The notes beneath the pieces are model-generated. The model worked only from the letters and a program-made list of their open reading frames with translations, was not told where the DNA came from and made no database searches. From Streptomyces sp. RKAG290 (lineage in GTDB: Bacteria; Actinomycetota; Actinomycetes; Streptomycetales; Streptomycetaceae), in NCBI RefSeq assembly GCF_023701695.1, contig NZ_JAJOZC010000001.1, forward strand, positions 4,463,894 through 4,527,893: a DNA stretch of 64,000 nt, read 5' to 3'. A program made the position numbers and the translations under genes. This document shows positions 32,234 to 40,955 of this stretch, one piece after another; position 1 is the stretch's first letter; every line of letters begins with the position of its first letter.

Positions 32234-34264
32234 ATGTCCCTGGGTAGTACTGCTCCGAAGCCCGGGGAGCCGGGAGTCCGTGCGGAGCGGGCTGCCGGTT
32301 CAGGGCACACGTCGTCCTCCGTCGGGCGGTTCCTGCGGGGCGGCCGGTTGTTCCATGACCGGGCGCCCGGCGGGCCGGTCCCGCGCCTGCTGATGCGCTG
32401 GGTGCGGCGCCCGCTGCTGCCCGCCGTGCGGCTGTGGCGGCGCAATCTTCAGCTGCGGGTCGTCGCGGGCACGCTGCTGATGTCCCTCGGTGTGGTGCTG
32501 CTCCTCGGCCTGGTCGTGATCGGACAGGTGCGCAACGGCCTGCTGGACGCGAAGGGCAAGGCCGCCCAGACCCAGGCCGCGGGCGGTTTCGCGGCTGCCC
32601 AGGAAAAGGCGAACGCGCCGGTCACCCCCGCCGCCGGACAGGGCGGCGATGCCGCGGACGGCACGACGGGCAACAACTCCTGGCGGACCGAGCTGGTCGA
32701 CCAGCTCGCCAGTGGCGGGAAGAACGCCTTCAATGTGGTGGCGCTCAGCGCCGACGAAGGATCCCGTGCGCCCCGCGGTTCGGGCAGTGTCGAGGCCGCG
32801 AGCATTCCGCAGAGCCTGCGCGAGTCCGTGAACAAGGGCCCGGGAGCGTTTCAGACGTACTCCCTGATCCAGTACGCGAACGGGCAGGAGTCGCAGCCCG
32901 GTCTCGTCGTGGGCAAGCGGCTCTACGACATCGACCGCAACCCCTACCAGCTGTACTACGTCTTCCCGCTGACGCAGGAGGAGAAGTCCCTGACCCTGGT
33001 CAGAGGCACTTTGGCGACCGCGGGTCTGTTCGTGGTCGTCCTGCTCGGGGCCATCGCGTGGTTCGTGGTGCGCCAAGTCGTCACACCCGTACGCATGGCG
33101 GCGGGCATCGCCGAACGGCTCTCCGCAGGCCGGCTCCAGGAACGGATGAAGGTCACCGGCGAGGACGACATCGCCCGGCTCGGTGAGGCCTTCAACAAGA
33201 TGGCGCAGAACCTTCAGCTGAAGATCCAGCAGCTGGAGGAGCTTTCCCGGATGCAGCGGCGCTTCGTCTCGGACGTCTCGCACGAACTGCGGACCCCGCT
33301 GACGACGGTGCGGATGGCCGCGGACGTCATCCACGAGGCACGTGTCGACTTCGATCCCATCACGGCGCGCTCCGCCGAGCTCCTGGGCGACCAGCTGGAC
33401 CGGTTCGAGTCGCTGCTCTCCGATCTGCTGGAGATCAGCCGGTTCGACGCGGGAGCCGCTGCGCTGGAGGCAGAGCCGATAGACCTGCGGCAGGTCGTGC
33501 GCAGGGTGATCGGCGGCGCCGAGCCGCTGGCCGAGCGCAAGGGCACCCGGATCCGGGTGGTCGGTGACGAGCAGCCGGTGATCGCGGAGGCCGATGCGCG
33601 ACGGGTCGAGCGGGTCCTGCGCAACCTGGTCGTGAACGCCGTGGAGCACGGTGAGGGCCGCGATGTCGTGGTGCGGATGGGGGTGGCCGGCGGCGCGGTC
33701 GCGGTGGCCGTCCGGGACTACGGCGTGGGGCTGAAGCCCGGCGAGGCGACCCGGGTGTTCAACCGCTTCTGGCGGGCTGATCCCGCCCGTGCACGGACCA
33801 CCGGCGGCACCGGTCTGGGGCTTTCGATCGCCGTCGAGGACGCCAGGCTGCACGGCGGCTGGCTGCAGGCCTGGGGCGAGCCCGGTGGCGGTTCGCAGTT
33901 CCGGCTGACGCTGCCGCGCACCGCGGACGAGCCGCTGCGCGGTTCGCCGATACCGCTGGAGCCCGAGGACTCCCGACGCAACCGGGAGAACCGGGAGCGG
34001 GCCGCGGCCGCCCCCGCGCCGGCTGCCGGCGGCGAGCACCGGCTGATGGCGGTGCCCTCCCAGCAGCCGGGCGCGGACCGCTCGCTGCTGCCCGTACCGG
34101 CGCGCGCACCCGTGCCTGCCCGGACCGCACCCGTCTCGGTGCACCCGGCGGCGCTGCCGGGCAGCGGTGCACGCGTGGTGCCGCGCCCCGCCGAGGAGCG
34201 GCCGGGCCACAACGAATCCCCTGGGCAGGATCCGGGGCGGGAGGACACGACTCGTGGGCGCTGA
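32234..34264 (+). CDS. mtrB: MtrB sensor histidine kinase
   Basis: A 676-residue membrane kinase. Two membrane segments (VVAGTLLMSLGVVLLLGLVVIG near 77-98; GTLATAGLFVVVLLGAIAWFVV near 258-280) enclose an external sensor domain of about 160 residues. HAMP, then the H-box RRFVSDVSHELRTPLTT near 340-356, an N-box NLVVNAVEH and GTGLGLSIAVEDARL follow. A disordered Pro/Ala-rich C-terminal tail of about 110 residues extends beyond the ATPase domain, longer than in mycobacterial MtrB. It phosphorylates MtrA. Its last 11 bases overlap the lpqB start. Confidence 0.96.
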   Translation: MSLGSTAPKPGEPGVRAERAAGSGHTSSSVGRFLRGGRLFHDRAPGGPVPRLLMRWVRRPLLPAVRLWRRNLQLRVVAGTLLMSLGVVLLLGLVVIGQVRNGLLDAKGKAAQTQAAGGFAAAQEKANAPVTPAAGQGGDAADGTTGNNSWRTELVDQLASGGKNAFNVVALSADEGSRAPRGSGSVEAASIPQSLRESVNKGPGAFQTYSLIQYANGQESQPGLVVGKRLYDIDRNPYQLYYVFPLTQEEKSLTLVRGTLATAGLFVVVLLGAIAWFVVRQVVTPVRMAAGIAERLSAGRLQERMKVTGEDDIARLGEAFNKMAQNLQLKIQQLEELSRMQRRFVSDVSHELRTPLTTVRMAADVIHEARVDFDPITARSAELLGDQLDRFESLLSDLLEISRFDAGAAALEAEPIDLRQVVRRVIGGAEPLAERKGTRIRVVGDEQPVIAEADARRVERVLRNLVVNAVEHGEGRDVVVRMGVAGGAVAVAVRDYGVGLKPGEATRVFNRFWRADPARARTTGGTGLGLSIAVEDARLHGGWLQAWGEPGGGSQFRLTLPRTADEPLRGSPIPLEPEDSRRNRENRERAAAAPAPAAGGEHRLMAVPSQQPGADRSLLPVPARAPVPARTAPVSVHPAALPGSGARVVPRPAEERPGHNESPGQDPGREDTTRGR

Positions 34265-36119
34265 CCGTCTTCAGGGCGGCCGTGGACGTGCGGCGGGGCT
34301 GACCGTGCTGCTCGGATGCGGCACGCTGCTGCTGTCCGCGTGCGGCTCGATGCCCGTCACCGGGGACGTCAAGGCCGTGGACGCCTCGCAGCCCGGTGAC
34401 TCCCAGGTGCAGGTCTACGCGGTCGCACCGCGTGACGGCGCCACACCCAACGAGGTGGTCGACGGTTTCCTTGAGTCGATGACCAGCGATGACTCCGATT
34501 TCCGGACGACGCGCAAATACCTCACGCGGGAGGCGTCGAGCAGCTGGAAGCCGAGTGCGGTCACCTCCGTGCTTGCCAAGGCGCCGAACCGGAGCGAGCG
34601 GCCGGTCCACGAGGGCGACCGCAGCACCACCGAGGTCAGCTACACCCTGACCGGCGAAAAGGTGGCCACGGTCGACGAGCAGAACGCCTACCAGCCGCTG
34701 GCTCCGACGGACTATTCGCGCACTCTCCACCTGGTGCGGCAGAACGGCCCGGACGGCAAGCAGTGGCGTATCGACATCGTGCCGGACGGCCTGGTGCTCG
34801 GGCAGTCGGACTTCAAGCGCCTCTACCGTTCGGTCAACAAGTTCTACTTCGCCACCGGGCGGTCGGAGGCCAAGTCCACACTGGTCGCCGACCCCGTCTA
34901 CATCCGTAACCGGACGGACCCCGTCACCGGGATGGACACCGTGACGCAGGCGGTCCGCAGCCTCCTGAGGGGGCCGACCGACTGGCTGCGGCCGGTGGTC
35001 AAATCACGCTTTCCCGCGGGTACGGCCCTGAGGAAGGACGTCACCTCGCTGACGCCCGACGACCGCAACGTACTGAAGGTCCCGCTCAACAAGAAGGCGG
35101 ACGGGGCCGGGCAGCGCTCCTGCCGGATGATGGCCTCGCAGGTGCTCTTCACCCTCCGCGAGCTGACGTCCGCGCGGGTCGAGCAGGTGGAGCTGCAGCG
35201 TTCGGACGGTTCGCCGCTGTGCGTCCTCGGGGCGGATCAGGCCGAGGAGTACGCCCCCGACGGTTCGTCGGGCGGGCCGGACAGCCAGTACTTCGTCGAT
35301 GCCAAGGGGCATGTGCAGCGCATCCCGGGGAGCACCAAGGGCAGTGGCGATCCGGAGCCGGTGGCCGGGCCGTTCGGCACCGGCCCGGTGCGGGTGAGTG
35401 CGGTCGGCGTGGCCCGGGACGAGCAGCTGGCCGCGGCGCTCTCGCAGCATGACGACGCGCTCTACGTGGCTCCCGTCACCGAGGACGGCGAGCTGCCGCC
35501 CCCCGCGGTGACGAGCAAGGCCGGCAGTGCGAAGGACCGCCTCACGGCGCCCAGCTGGGACGGCAGGGGCGACCTCTGGGTCGCCGACCGGGACCCGGAC
35601 AACTCCAGGCTGCTGCGGCTGGCCGGTGGTGCGGGCAAGCCGCAGGAGGTCACCGTGCCGAGTCTGGGCGACAGCCGGATCAAGGCGCTGCGGCTGTCCT
35701 CGGACGGGGTGCGCATCGCACTGCTGCTGACGCAGGACGGCCACACGACGCTGAAGATCGGCCGGATCGAGCGGCACGGGCCGCAGGACGAGCAGCAGGT
35801 TTCCGTGGTCGACCTCCGCCAGGCCGCGCCCCAGCTCGCGGACGTGACCGCGATCTCCTGGTCGGGCGGGAGCCGGCTCGTGGTGGTCGGCAAGGAGGAA
35901 GGCGGGGTGCAGCAGGTGCGTTATGTGCAGGCGGACGGCTCGACACCCTCCTCAGGTGTGCTGCCCGGGGTGAACCAGGTGTTGGCGATCGCCGCTGCGG
36001 ACGACGAACAGCTGCCGCTGATGGCGGACACGCTCGGCGACGGAATAGTGAAGCTGTTGCCCGGAGACAACTGGCAGACGGTCCTCAAGCAGGGCTCGGC
36101 GCTGGTCTACCCGGGCTGA
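34254..36119 (+). CDS. lpqB: LpqB, lipoprotein partner of MtrAB
   Basis: A 621-residue lipoprotein. The signal peptide LTVLLGCGTLLLSACGS has a lipobox with the acylated cysteine at C30. A GerMN domain lies at about residues 205-330 (TVTQAVRSLLRGPTDWLRPVVKSRFPAGTAL), and a beta-propeller-like C-terminal domain (SWDGRGDLWVADRDPDNSRLLRL) covers 420-620. In mycobacteria LpqB binds the MtrB sensor region and modulates signalling. The GTG start overlaps mtrB by 11 bases and follows GGGAGGACACG, so the three genes are tightly coupled. Confidence 0.95.
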   Translation: MGADRLQGGRGRAAGLTVLLGCGTLLLSACGSMPVTGDVKAVDASQPGDSQVQVYAVAPRDGATPNEVVDGFLESMTSDDSDFRTTRKYLTREASSSWKPSAVTSVLAKAPNRSERPVHEGDRSTTEVSYTLTGEKVATVDEQNAYQPLAPTDYSRTLHLVRQNGPDGKQWRIDIVPDGLVLGQSDFKRLYRSVNKFYFATGRSEAKSTLVADPVYIRNRTDPVTGMDTVTQAVRSLLRGPTDWLRPVVKSRFPAGTALRKDVTSLTPDDRNVLKVPLNKKADGAGQRSCRMMASQVLFTLRELTSARVEQVELQRSDGSPLCVLGADQAEEYAPDGSSGGPDSQYFVDAKGHVQRIPGSTKGSGDPEPVAGPFGTGPVRVSAVGVARDEQLAAALSQHDDALYVAPVTEDGELPPPAVTSKAGSAKDRLTAPSWDGRGDLWVADRDPDNSRLLRLAGGAGKPQEVTVPSLGDSRIKALRLSSDGVRIALLLTQDGHTTLKIGRIERHGPQDEQQVSVVDLRQAAPQLADVTAISWSGGSRLVVVGKEEGGVQQVRYVQADGSTPSSGVLPGVNQVLAIAAADDEQLPLMADTLGDGIVKLLPGDNWQTVLKQGSALVYPG

Positions 36120-36191
36120 CGCCCGCGGCCATCCCTGCCGGCGTTTTCCACAGGGGTGGTCCACAGGCTCCGGCAGGGGCACAGTGGAACC

Positions 36192-36916
36192 ATGCGCGGG
36201 TGGTGGCGGGAGATCGCCGGACTGGTCCTGCCGGTGGCCTGCGGAGGCTGCGGCAGACCGCGGACCGAGCTGTGCGAGGAGTGCGGCGCTCAGCTGCACG
36301 GCGGGGCGCCGCGCCCGGTGAGACCTGAGCCGGAGCCTGCCGGTCTGCCCCCGGTGCACGCCGCCGCCGCTTACGAGAACGCCGTACGGGCGGTGCTGCT
36401 GGCCCACAAGGAGCGGGGAGTACTCGGCCTCGCCGGAGTACTCGGCAAGGCGCTGGCGGGCGCGGTGAGGGCCGGGCGGGGCCACCGGATCCCGGGCCGC
36501 TGCTGCTCGTGCCCGTACCGTCGGCACGCCGGGCCGTCGCGGCACGCGGACATGATCCGGCGCGCCGGATCGCGCTGGCGGCAGCGGCGGAACTGCGTCG
36601 CGCGGGTACCCCGGCGCGGGTGGCCGCCGTGCTGCGGCAACGGCGCCCGGTGGCCGACCAGTCGGGGCTCGGCGCCCGGGATCGCCAGGCGAATCTGGCG
36701 GGGGCGCTGGAGCTGGTGGCCGGTGGCCGGCGACTCCTCGGCGCCGGACCGGTGGTGCTGGTGGACGACCTGCTCACGACGGGGGCCTCACTGGCCGAGG
36801 CGGCACGGGCGATCGACGAGTCCGGCAGGCCGGAAGGTACTGCTTCCAGGGTGCGCCGGGCGGCCGTTGTCGCAGCTTCTCCGTCCGCCTTCGAAATAAA
36901 CCGGAACTGGCAGTGA
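36192..36916 (+). CDS. ComF-family phosphoribosyltransferase-like protein (frameshifted near 36491-36496)
   Basis: Repaired length is about 241 residues. The N-terminus carries a zinc-knuckle-like CGGCGRPRTELCEECG (residues 15-30). After the break the PRPP-binding signature VVLVDDLLTTGASLAEAARAI appears near 193-213. The frame changes at the short run CCCGGG at 36491-36496; one inserted base joins AGRGHRIP to GPLLLVPVPSARRAV. ComF proteins are linked to DNA uptake in competent bacteria, but the actinobacterial gene next to lpqB has no proven role. The start at 36192 is chosen by the zinc motif. It lies 72 bases after lpqB. Confidence 0.85.
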
Positions 36917-37237
36917 ACTTGCATCGTTGCAGGTAGCGAGTGGGTAAAAGGACCTGAACGGAGGTACGTGCGAGTAGCGGGTGCCGACAGGTGGTCGAGC
37001 AGGCTATGTTCGGTTGTGAGGAATGGTGAATGCCAGACCTCGATGAATGCACCACCAGGTTTCGGGCAGGTAACCCACCGGAAGTTGAGTATCCGGAAAT
37101 TCGGTGGGGTGGAACCTCGCCGACGGGGGAGGAGGAGGTGGAAGTCACCGAGTCCGCGGCTCCGGCGACCACCGGAGCCTGGTGCAAGAGGGAGACGCTC
37201 CGCCACAGAGCGGAGCGATCCGGGAACGGAGTTCTGC
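36917..37237 (+). promoter_or_regulatory. hpf upstream region
   Basis: A 321-base gap with no convincing gene. It is AT-richer than its surroundings. GCATCGTTGC (36921-36930) with GGGTAA at 36942-36947 loosely resembles a stress-sigma (SigB-type) promoter. The hpf ribosome site GGGAACGGAG is at 37222-37231. Nothing else stands out. Confidence 0.3.
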
Positions 37238-37927
37238 GTGGACATCGTCGTCAAGGGCCGCAAGACCGAGGTGCCCGAGCGGTTCCGCAAGCACGTGGCC
37301 GAGAAGCTGAAGCTGGACAAGATCCAGAAGTTCGACGGCAAGGTGATCAGCCTCGACGTGGAGGTGTCCAAGGAGCCGAACCCCCGTCAGGCAGACCGTT
37401 CCGACCGGGTGGAGATCACGCTCCGCTCGCGCGGGCCGGTCATCAGGGCGGAAGCGGCCGCAGGCGACCCGTACGCAGCGTTGGACCTGGCCACAGGCAA
37501 GCTGGAGGCGCGGCTGCGCAAGCAGCACGACAAGCGCTACAGCCGCCGCGGCACGGGCCGCATCCCCGCTGCGGAAGTCGCCGAAGTGGTGCCGGAGGCG
37601 GCGTCGTTCAACGGTGAAGGCGAGCTGATCCCGGAAGAGACGGCCAAGCCCGTACCCACCACCAGGATCGGCTCGCTCGAGGTACAGGGCGAAGGACCGC
37701 TGGTGATGCGCGAGAAGACGCACGTCGCGGCACCCATGTCGCTCGATCAGGCGCTCTACGAGATGGAGCTGGTCGGACACGACTTCTATCTGTTCGTCGA
37801 CTCCGACACGAAGGAACCCAGTGTCGTCTACCGGCGGCACGCCTACGACTACGGTGTCATCCACCTGAGGACCGACCCGCTGGCCGCCGACGAGGCGGGC
37901 GGCGCGGGTGGTGCGCTCGGCGGCTGA
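37238..37927 (+). CDS. hpf: long-form ribosome hibernation promoting factor
   Basis: A 229-residue long HPF. The N-terminal ribosome-binding domain (residues 1-105) starts VDIVVKGRKTEVPERFRKHVAEKLKLDKI and includes the basic RLRKQHDKRYSRR region. The C-terminal dimerisation domain (about 170-215) includes APMSLDQALYEMELVGHDFYLFVDSDTKEPSVVYRRHAYDYGVI. It joins two 70S ribosomes into inactive 100S dimers in stationary phase. The GTG start is the first codon of the conserved domain; the longer open frame upstream encodes unconserved basic sequence. A clear terminator follows. Confidence 0.93.
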   Translation: MDIVVKGRKTEVPERFRKHVAEKLKLDKIQKFDGKVISLDVEVSKEPNPRQADRSDRVEITLRSRGPVIRAEAAAGDPYAALDLATGKLEARLRKQHDKRYSRRGTGRIPAAEVAEVVPEAASFNGEGELIPEETAKPVPTTRIGSLEVQGEGPLVMREKTHVAAPMSLDQALYEMELVGHDFYLFVDSDTKEPSVVYRRHAYDYGVIHLRTDPLAADEAGGAGGALGG

Positions 37928-37941
37928 CGCCCACACTCCGT

Positions 37942-37979
37942 GGTGCCCCTGGAGCGCCCTGTGCGCCCCCAGGGGCACC
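37942..37979 (+). terminator. terminator of hpf
   Basis: 11-bp stem GGTGCCCCTGG (37942-37952) / CCAGGGGCACC (37969-37979), 16-base loop, 15 bases after the stop. Confidence 0.85.
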
Positions 37980-38113
37980 CGCGTGCGACCACTGGATCAC
38001 CGCTCTGACGTCCAGGCATGAAATCATGGCGGCCCAAGCCAATCGGTGCTGGGTGAACTGCCGTTGGCAGACAGTTTGTGAACTTCAGGCCGTGGCCTTC
38101 AGGGGGAGGAACG

Positions 38114-38869
38114 ATGGCGGACACCTTCGGGCCCGTGCGCGATGCTAGTGGTGCCGACGATGCGGCCGGTGCCCATACCGGGGCCGACGAGGACAGCGGC
38201 TCCCGCAAGGAGCCGATCCGGGTCCTCGTGGTCGATGACCACGCCCTCTTCCGCAGGGGACTGGAGATCGTCCTCGCACAGGAGGAGGACATCCAGGTCG
38301 TCGGCGAGGCGGGGGACGGGGCGGAGGCGGTCGACAAGGCGGCCGATCTGCTGCCCGACATCGTGCTGATGGACGTACGGATGCCCAAGCGCGGCGGCAT
38401 CGAGGCCTGCACCTCGATCAAGGAGGTGGCCCCCAGCGCGAAGATCATCATGCTGACGATCAGCGATGAGGAGGCCGACCTCTACGAGGCCATCAAGGCC
38501 GGCGCCACCGGGTATCTCCTCAAGGAGATCTCCACGGACGAGGTCGCCACCGCTATCCGTGCGGTCGCCGACGGACAGTCCCAGATCAGTCCGTCCATGG
38601 CGTCGAAGCTGCTCACCGAGTTCAAGTCCATGATCCAGCGGACCGACGAGCGGCGGCTGGTGCCCGCTCCCCGGCTCACCGAGCGTGAGCTCGAAGTCCT
38701 CAAACTGGTTGCTACGGGCATGAATAATCGCGATATCGCGAAGGAACTCTTCATTTCCGAGAACACCGTGAAGAACCACGTCCGCAACATCCTGGAGAAG
38801 CTGCAGTTGCACTCCCGGATGGAGGCCGTGGTCTATGCCATGCGGGAAAAGATCCTCGAGATCAGGTGA
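38114..38869 (+). CDS. NarL/FixJ-type orphan response regulator
   Basis: A 251-residue regulator with an acidic N-terminal extension of about 34 residues, then a receiver domain (VLVVDDHALFRRGL; phospho-acceptor D87 in IVLMDVRMPKRGG; K in YLLKEIS). The LuxR-type HTH is near 185-245: LTERELEVLKLVATGMNNRDIAKELFISENTVKNHV. No kinase gene adjoins it. The position after hpf is conserved in Streptomyces. Targets are unknown. GGGGAGGAACG precedes the ATG at 38114. Confidence 0.93.
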   Translation: MADTFGPVRDASGADDAAGAHTGADEDSGSRKEPIRVLVVDDHALFRRGLEIVLAQEEDIQVVGEAGDGAEAVDKAADLLPDIVLMDVRMPKRGGIEACTSIKEVAPSAKIIMLTISDEEADLYEAIKAGATGYLLKEISTDEVATAIRAVADGQSQISPSMASKLLTEFKSMIQRTDERRLVPAPRLTERELEVLKLVATGMNNRDIAKELFISENTVKNHVRNILEKLQLHSRMEAVVYAMREKILEIR

Positions 38870-38889
38870 CGGGCCGGGTAAAGGCCCGG
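38869..38889. terminator. short bidirectional hairpin between convergent genes
   Basis: CGGGCC (38870-38875) pairs with GGCCCG (38883-38888). It sits in the 30-base space between the regulator and the YcaQ-like gene and could serve both strands. The stem is only six base pairs. Confidence 0.5.
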
Positions 38890-38899
38890 GAATGCGTGA

Positions 38900-40075
38900 T
38901 CATGCCAGGACGCGGGCGATTTCCCGGGTGAGCGGATCACGCAGCTCCGGTGCGTCGACCCGCTCCAGCCTGACCTCCGTGCAGCCGACCCAGGACGCGG
39001 CCTCGACCAGGGCCTCGGCCATCGGCGGCACGGCCTTCGCGCCTGCCAGGGACACCTGCCGGGCGACCAGCGTGGAGCCCTCGCGCGCCGGGTCGACCCG
39101 GCCCTGCAGCTTTCCGCCCGCCAGCAGGGGCATCGCGAAGTAGCCGTGGATGCGCTTCTGCTTGGGGACATAGGCCTCCAGCCGGTGGGTGAAGCCGAAG
39201 ATCCGCTCGGTGCGCGCCCGCTCCCAGACCAGCGAGTCGAACGGCGAGAGCAGCGTCGTACGGTGTCGGCCGCGCGGCTCCGCGGCCAGTGCCGCCGGAT
39301 CCGCCCAGGCCGGCTTCGCCCAGCCCTGCACCGTCACCGGCACCAGGCCAGAATCCGCGACCACGGCGTCGAACTGCTCGGCCTTGATCCGGTGGTAGTC
39401 GGCGATGTCCGTGCGGGTGCCGACGCCCAGCGACTGCCCGGCGAGCGCCACCAGCCGGCGCAGGCACTCCGCGTCGTCCAGGTCGTCGTGGAGCACCGCG
39501 GCGGGCAGGGCGCGTTCCGCGAGGTCGTAGACCCGCTTCCAGCCGCGCCGTTCGGTGCACACCACCTCGCCGTACATCAGGGCCCGCTCGACGGCGACCT
39601 TCGATGCCGACCAGTCCCACCACTCCCCGCCGTTCTTCGCGCCGCCCAGCTCCGTGGCCGTCAGCGGGCCCTCGGCGCGCAGCTGCTTGATGACGGTGTC
39701 GTACGCGCCGTCCGGCAGGTCGTGGTGCCATTGCGGGCGCGAGCGGTAGGCGCGGCGGCGGAAGGCGAAGTGCGGCCACTCCTCGACAGGCAGGATGCAT
39801 GCCGCGTGCGACCAGTACTCGAAGGCGCGGCCACCCGACCAGTACGCCTCCTCGACCGTGCGCCGGCCGACCGCGCCGAGGCGCGCGTAGGGAATCAGCT
39901 CGTGCGACCGCGCGAGCACCGAGATCGTGTCGAGCTGCACGGCGCCGAGATGCCGCAGCACCCCCGGCACCCCTGCCCGGCGGTCCGGGGCACCGAGGAA
40001 GCCCTGGGCGCGCAGGGCGATCCTGCGTGCCTGGTCGGCGGAGAGTTCGGCTGCGGGAGGCTGCACAGACGTCAT
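38900..40075 (-). CDS. YcaQ/AlkZ-family winged-helix DNA glycosylase-like protein
   Basis: A 391-residue protein of the HTH_42 family. Near residue 48 it reads RHLGAVQLDTISVLARSHELI, containing the QxD motif that is catalytic in AlkZ and E. coli YcaQ. These are DNA glycosylases that open interstrand crosslinks. Other conserved segments are YWSGGRAFEYWSHAACILP and TTLLSPFDSLVWERARTERIFGF. AlkZ itself protects a producer of a DNA-crosslinking antibiotic; most Streptomyces carry several paralogues with unknown substrates. The start at 40075 begins MTSVQPPAAELSADQARRIAL. The gene is convergent with the response regulator. Confidence 0.88.
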   Translation of the reverse strand: MTSVQPPAAELSADQARRIALRAQGFLGAPDRRAGVPGVLRHLGAVQLDTISVLARSHELIPYARLGAVGRRTVEEAYWSGGRAFEYWSHAACILPVEEWPHFAFRRRAYRSRPQWHHDLPDGAYDTVIKQLRAEGPLTATELGGAKNGGEWWDWSASKVAVERALMYGEVVCTERRGWKRVYDLAERALPAAVLHDDLDDAECLRRLVALAGQSLGVGTRTDIADYHRIKAEQFDAVVADSGLVPVTVQGWAKPAWADPAALAAEPRGRHRTTLLSPFDSLVWERARTERIFGFTHRLEAYVPKQKRIHGYFAMPLLAGGKLQGRVDPAREGSTLVARQVSLAGAKAVPPMAEALVEAASWVGCTEVRLERVDAPELRDPLTREIARVLA

Positions 40076-40127
40076 GCCACGAACCCTAGAGGGCGGCACT
40101 GACATTCCGGCCGGGACCGGCGGGCCC

Positions 40128-40715
40128 TCACGGGCGGGTGGCCGCGCTCGCCGGAACGTAGGCGCTGGTGCCCGGCAGGCCGAGGTCGGACGGGAGCAGC
40201 GCGCCGGTCCACGTGTCCCGGCGGACCCCCTTGTTCAGCAGCCCCGAGCGCTGGTCGCCCTCCATGCGGAAGCCCGCGCGCAGCGCGACGGCCCGGGAGG
40301 GGACGTTCCCCGTCTCGGCCCGCCACTCCAGCCGGTCCCCGCTGAGCGCGGTGAAGGTCCAGCGGGCGGCGCAGCGGACCGCCTCCGTCATGTAACCGCG
40401 ACCGCGGTGGCCGCGGGCGGTCCAGAACCCCACCTCGTACGTGCCCGGCAGGCTCCGGCGGTTGATGCCGAGCGCACCGGTCAGCGCCCCGCCCTCGCTC
40501 AGCACCACGGCGAAGTTGTACATGGAGTCGTCCTGCCAGCCGCGGGGCGAGAGCTGCCGGGTGAAGAGGTCCGCGTCGGCGCGGCTGTACGGCGAGGGGA
40601 CGATTGTCCAGCGCTGGATGTCCGGATCCTGGCAGGCGGCGTAGACCTGGTCCGCGTCGCCCGGGGTGAAGGGGCGCAGCAGCAGACGGTCGGTGGTCAG
40701 AGTGATCGGCTCCAT
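40128..40715 (-). CDS. GNAT N-acetyltransferase (RimJ-like)
   Basis: A 195-residue acetyltransferase starting MEPITLTTDRLLLRPFTPGDADQV, the usual opening of RimJ/RimL-like GNATs. Acetyl-CoA binding is GFWTARGHRGRGYMTEAV near 115-132, and RAETGNVPSRAVALRAGFRMEG is the conserved C-terminal motif. The substrate (protein N-terminus, small molecule or antibiotic) cannot be read from the sequence. The ATG at 40715 is chosen by conservation. The next gene, secA, runs divergently 240 bases away. Confidence 0.9.
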   Translation of the reverse strand: MEPITLTTDRLLLRPFTPGDADQVYAACQDPDIQRWTIVPSPYSRADADLFTRQLSPRGWQDDSMYNFAVVLSEGGALTGALGINRRSLPGTYEVGFWTARGHRGRGYMTEAVRCAARWTFTALSGDRLEWRAETGNVPSRAVALRAGFRMEGDQRSGLLNKGVRRDTWTGALLPSDLGLPGTSAYVPASAATRP

Positions 40716-40955
40716 GTACGGATTCTGGTGACGAGCCGGACGTGTGGCGAGCACTTTTCGGACTTCGCGGCACCTTCGGTGCCCTTCGGCCGTTGATCGG
40801 GGAGGGCACTGCGAGCTCAACGCAGTGGCAGCCCTCCCGGCGCGGCTGGGTCCTCGCTTACGATGGCCGTTGCGGTGGGGCCCACCTGCCGTGCCCGCGC
40901 CAGAGTCCATAACAAGACCCAGTGCCAGGCCCGACCGGCAAGGAGACCAGCCTCA

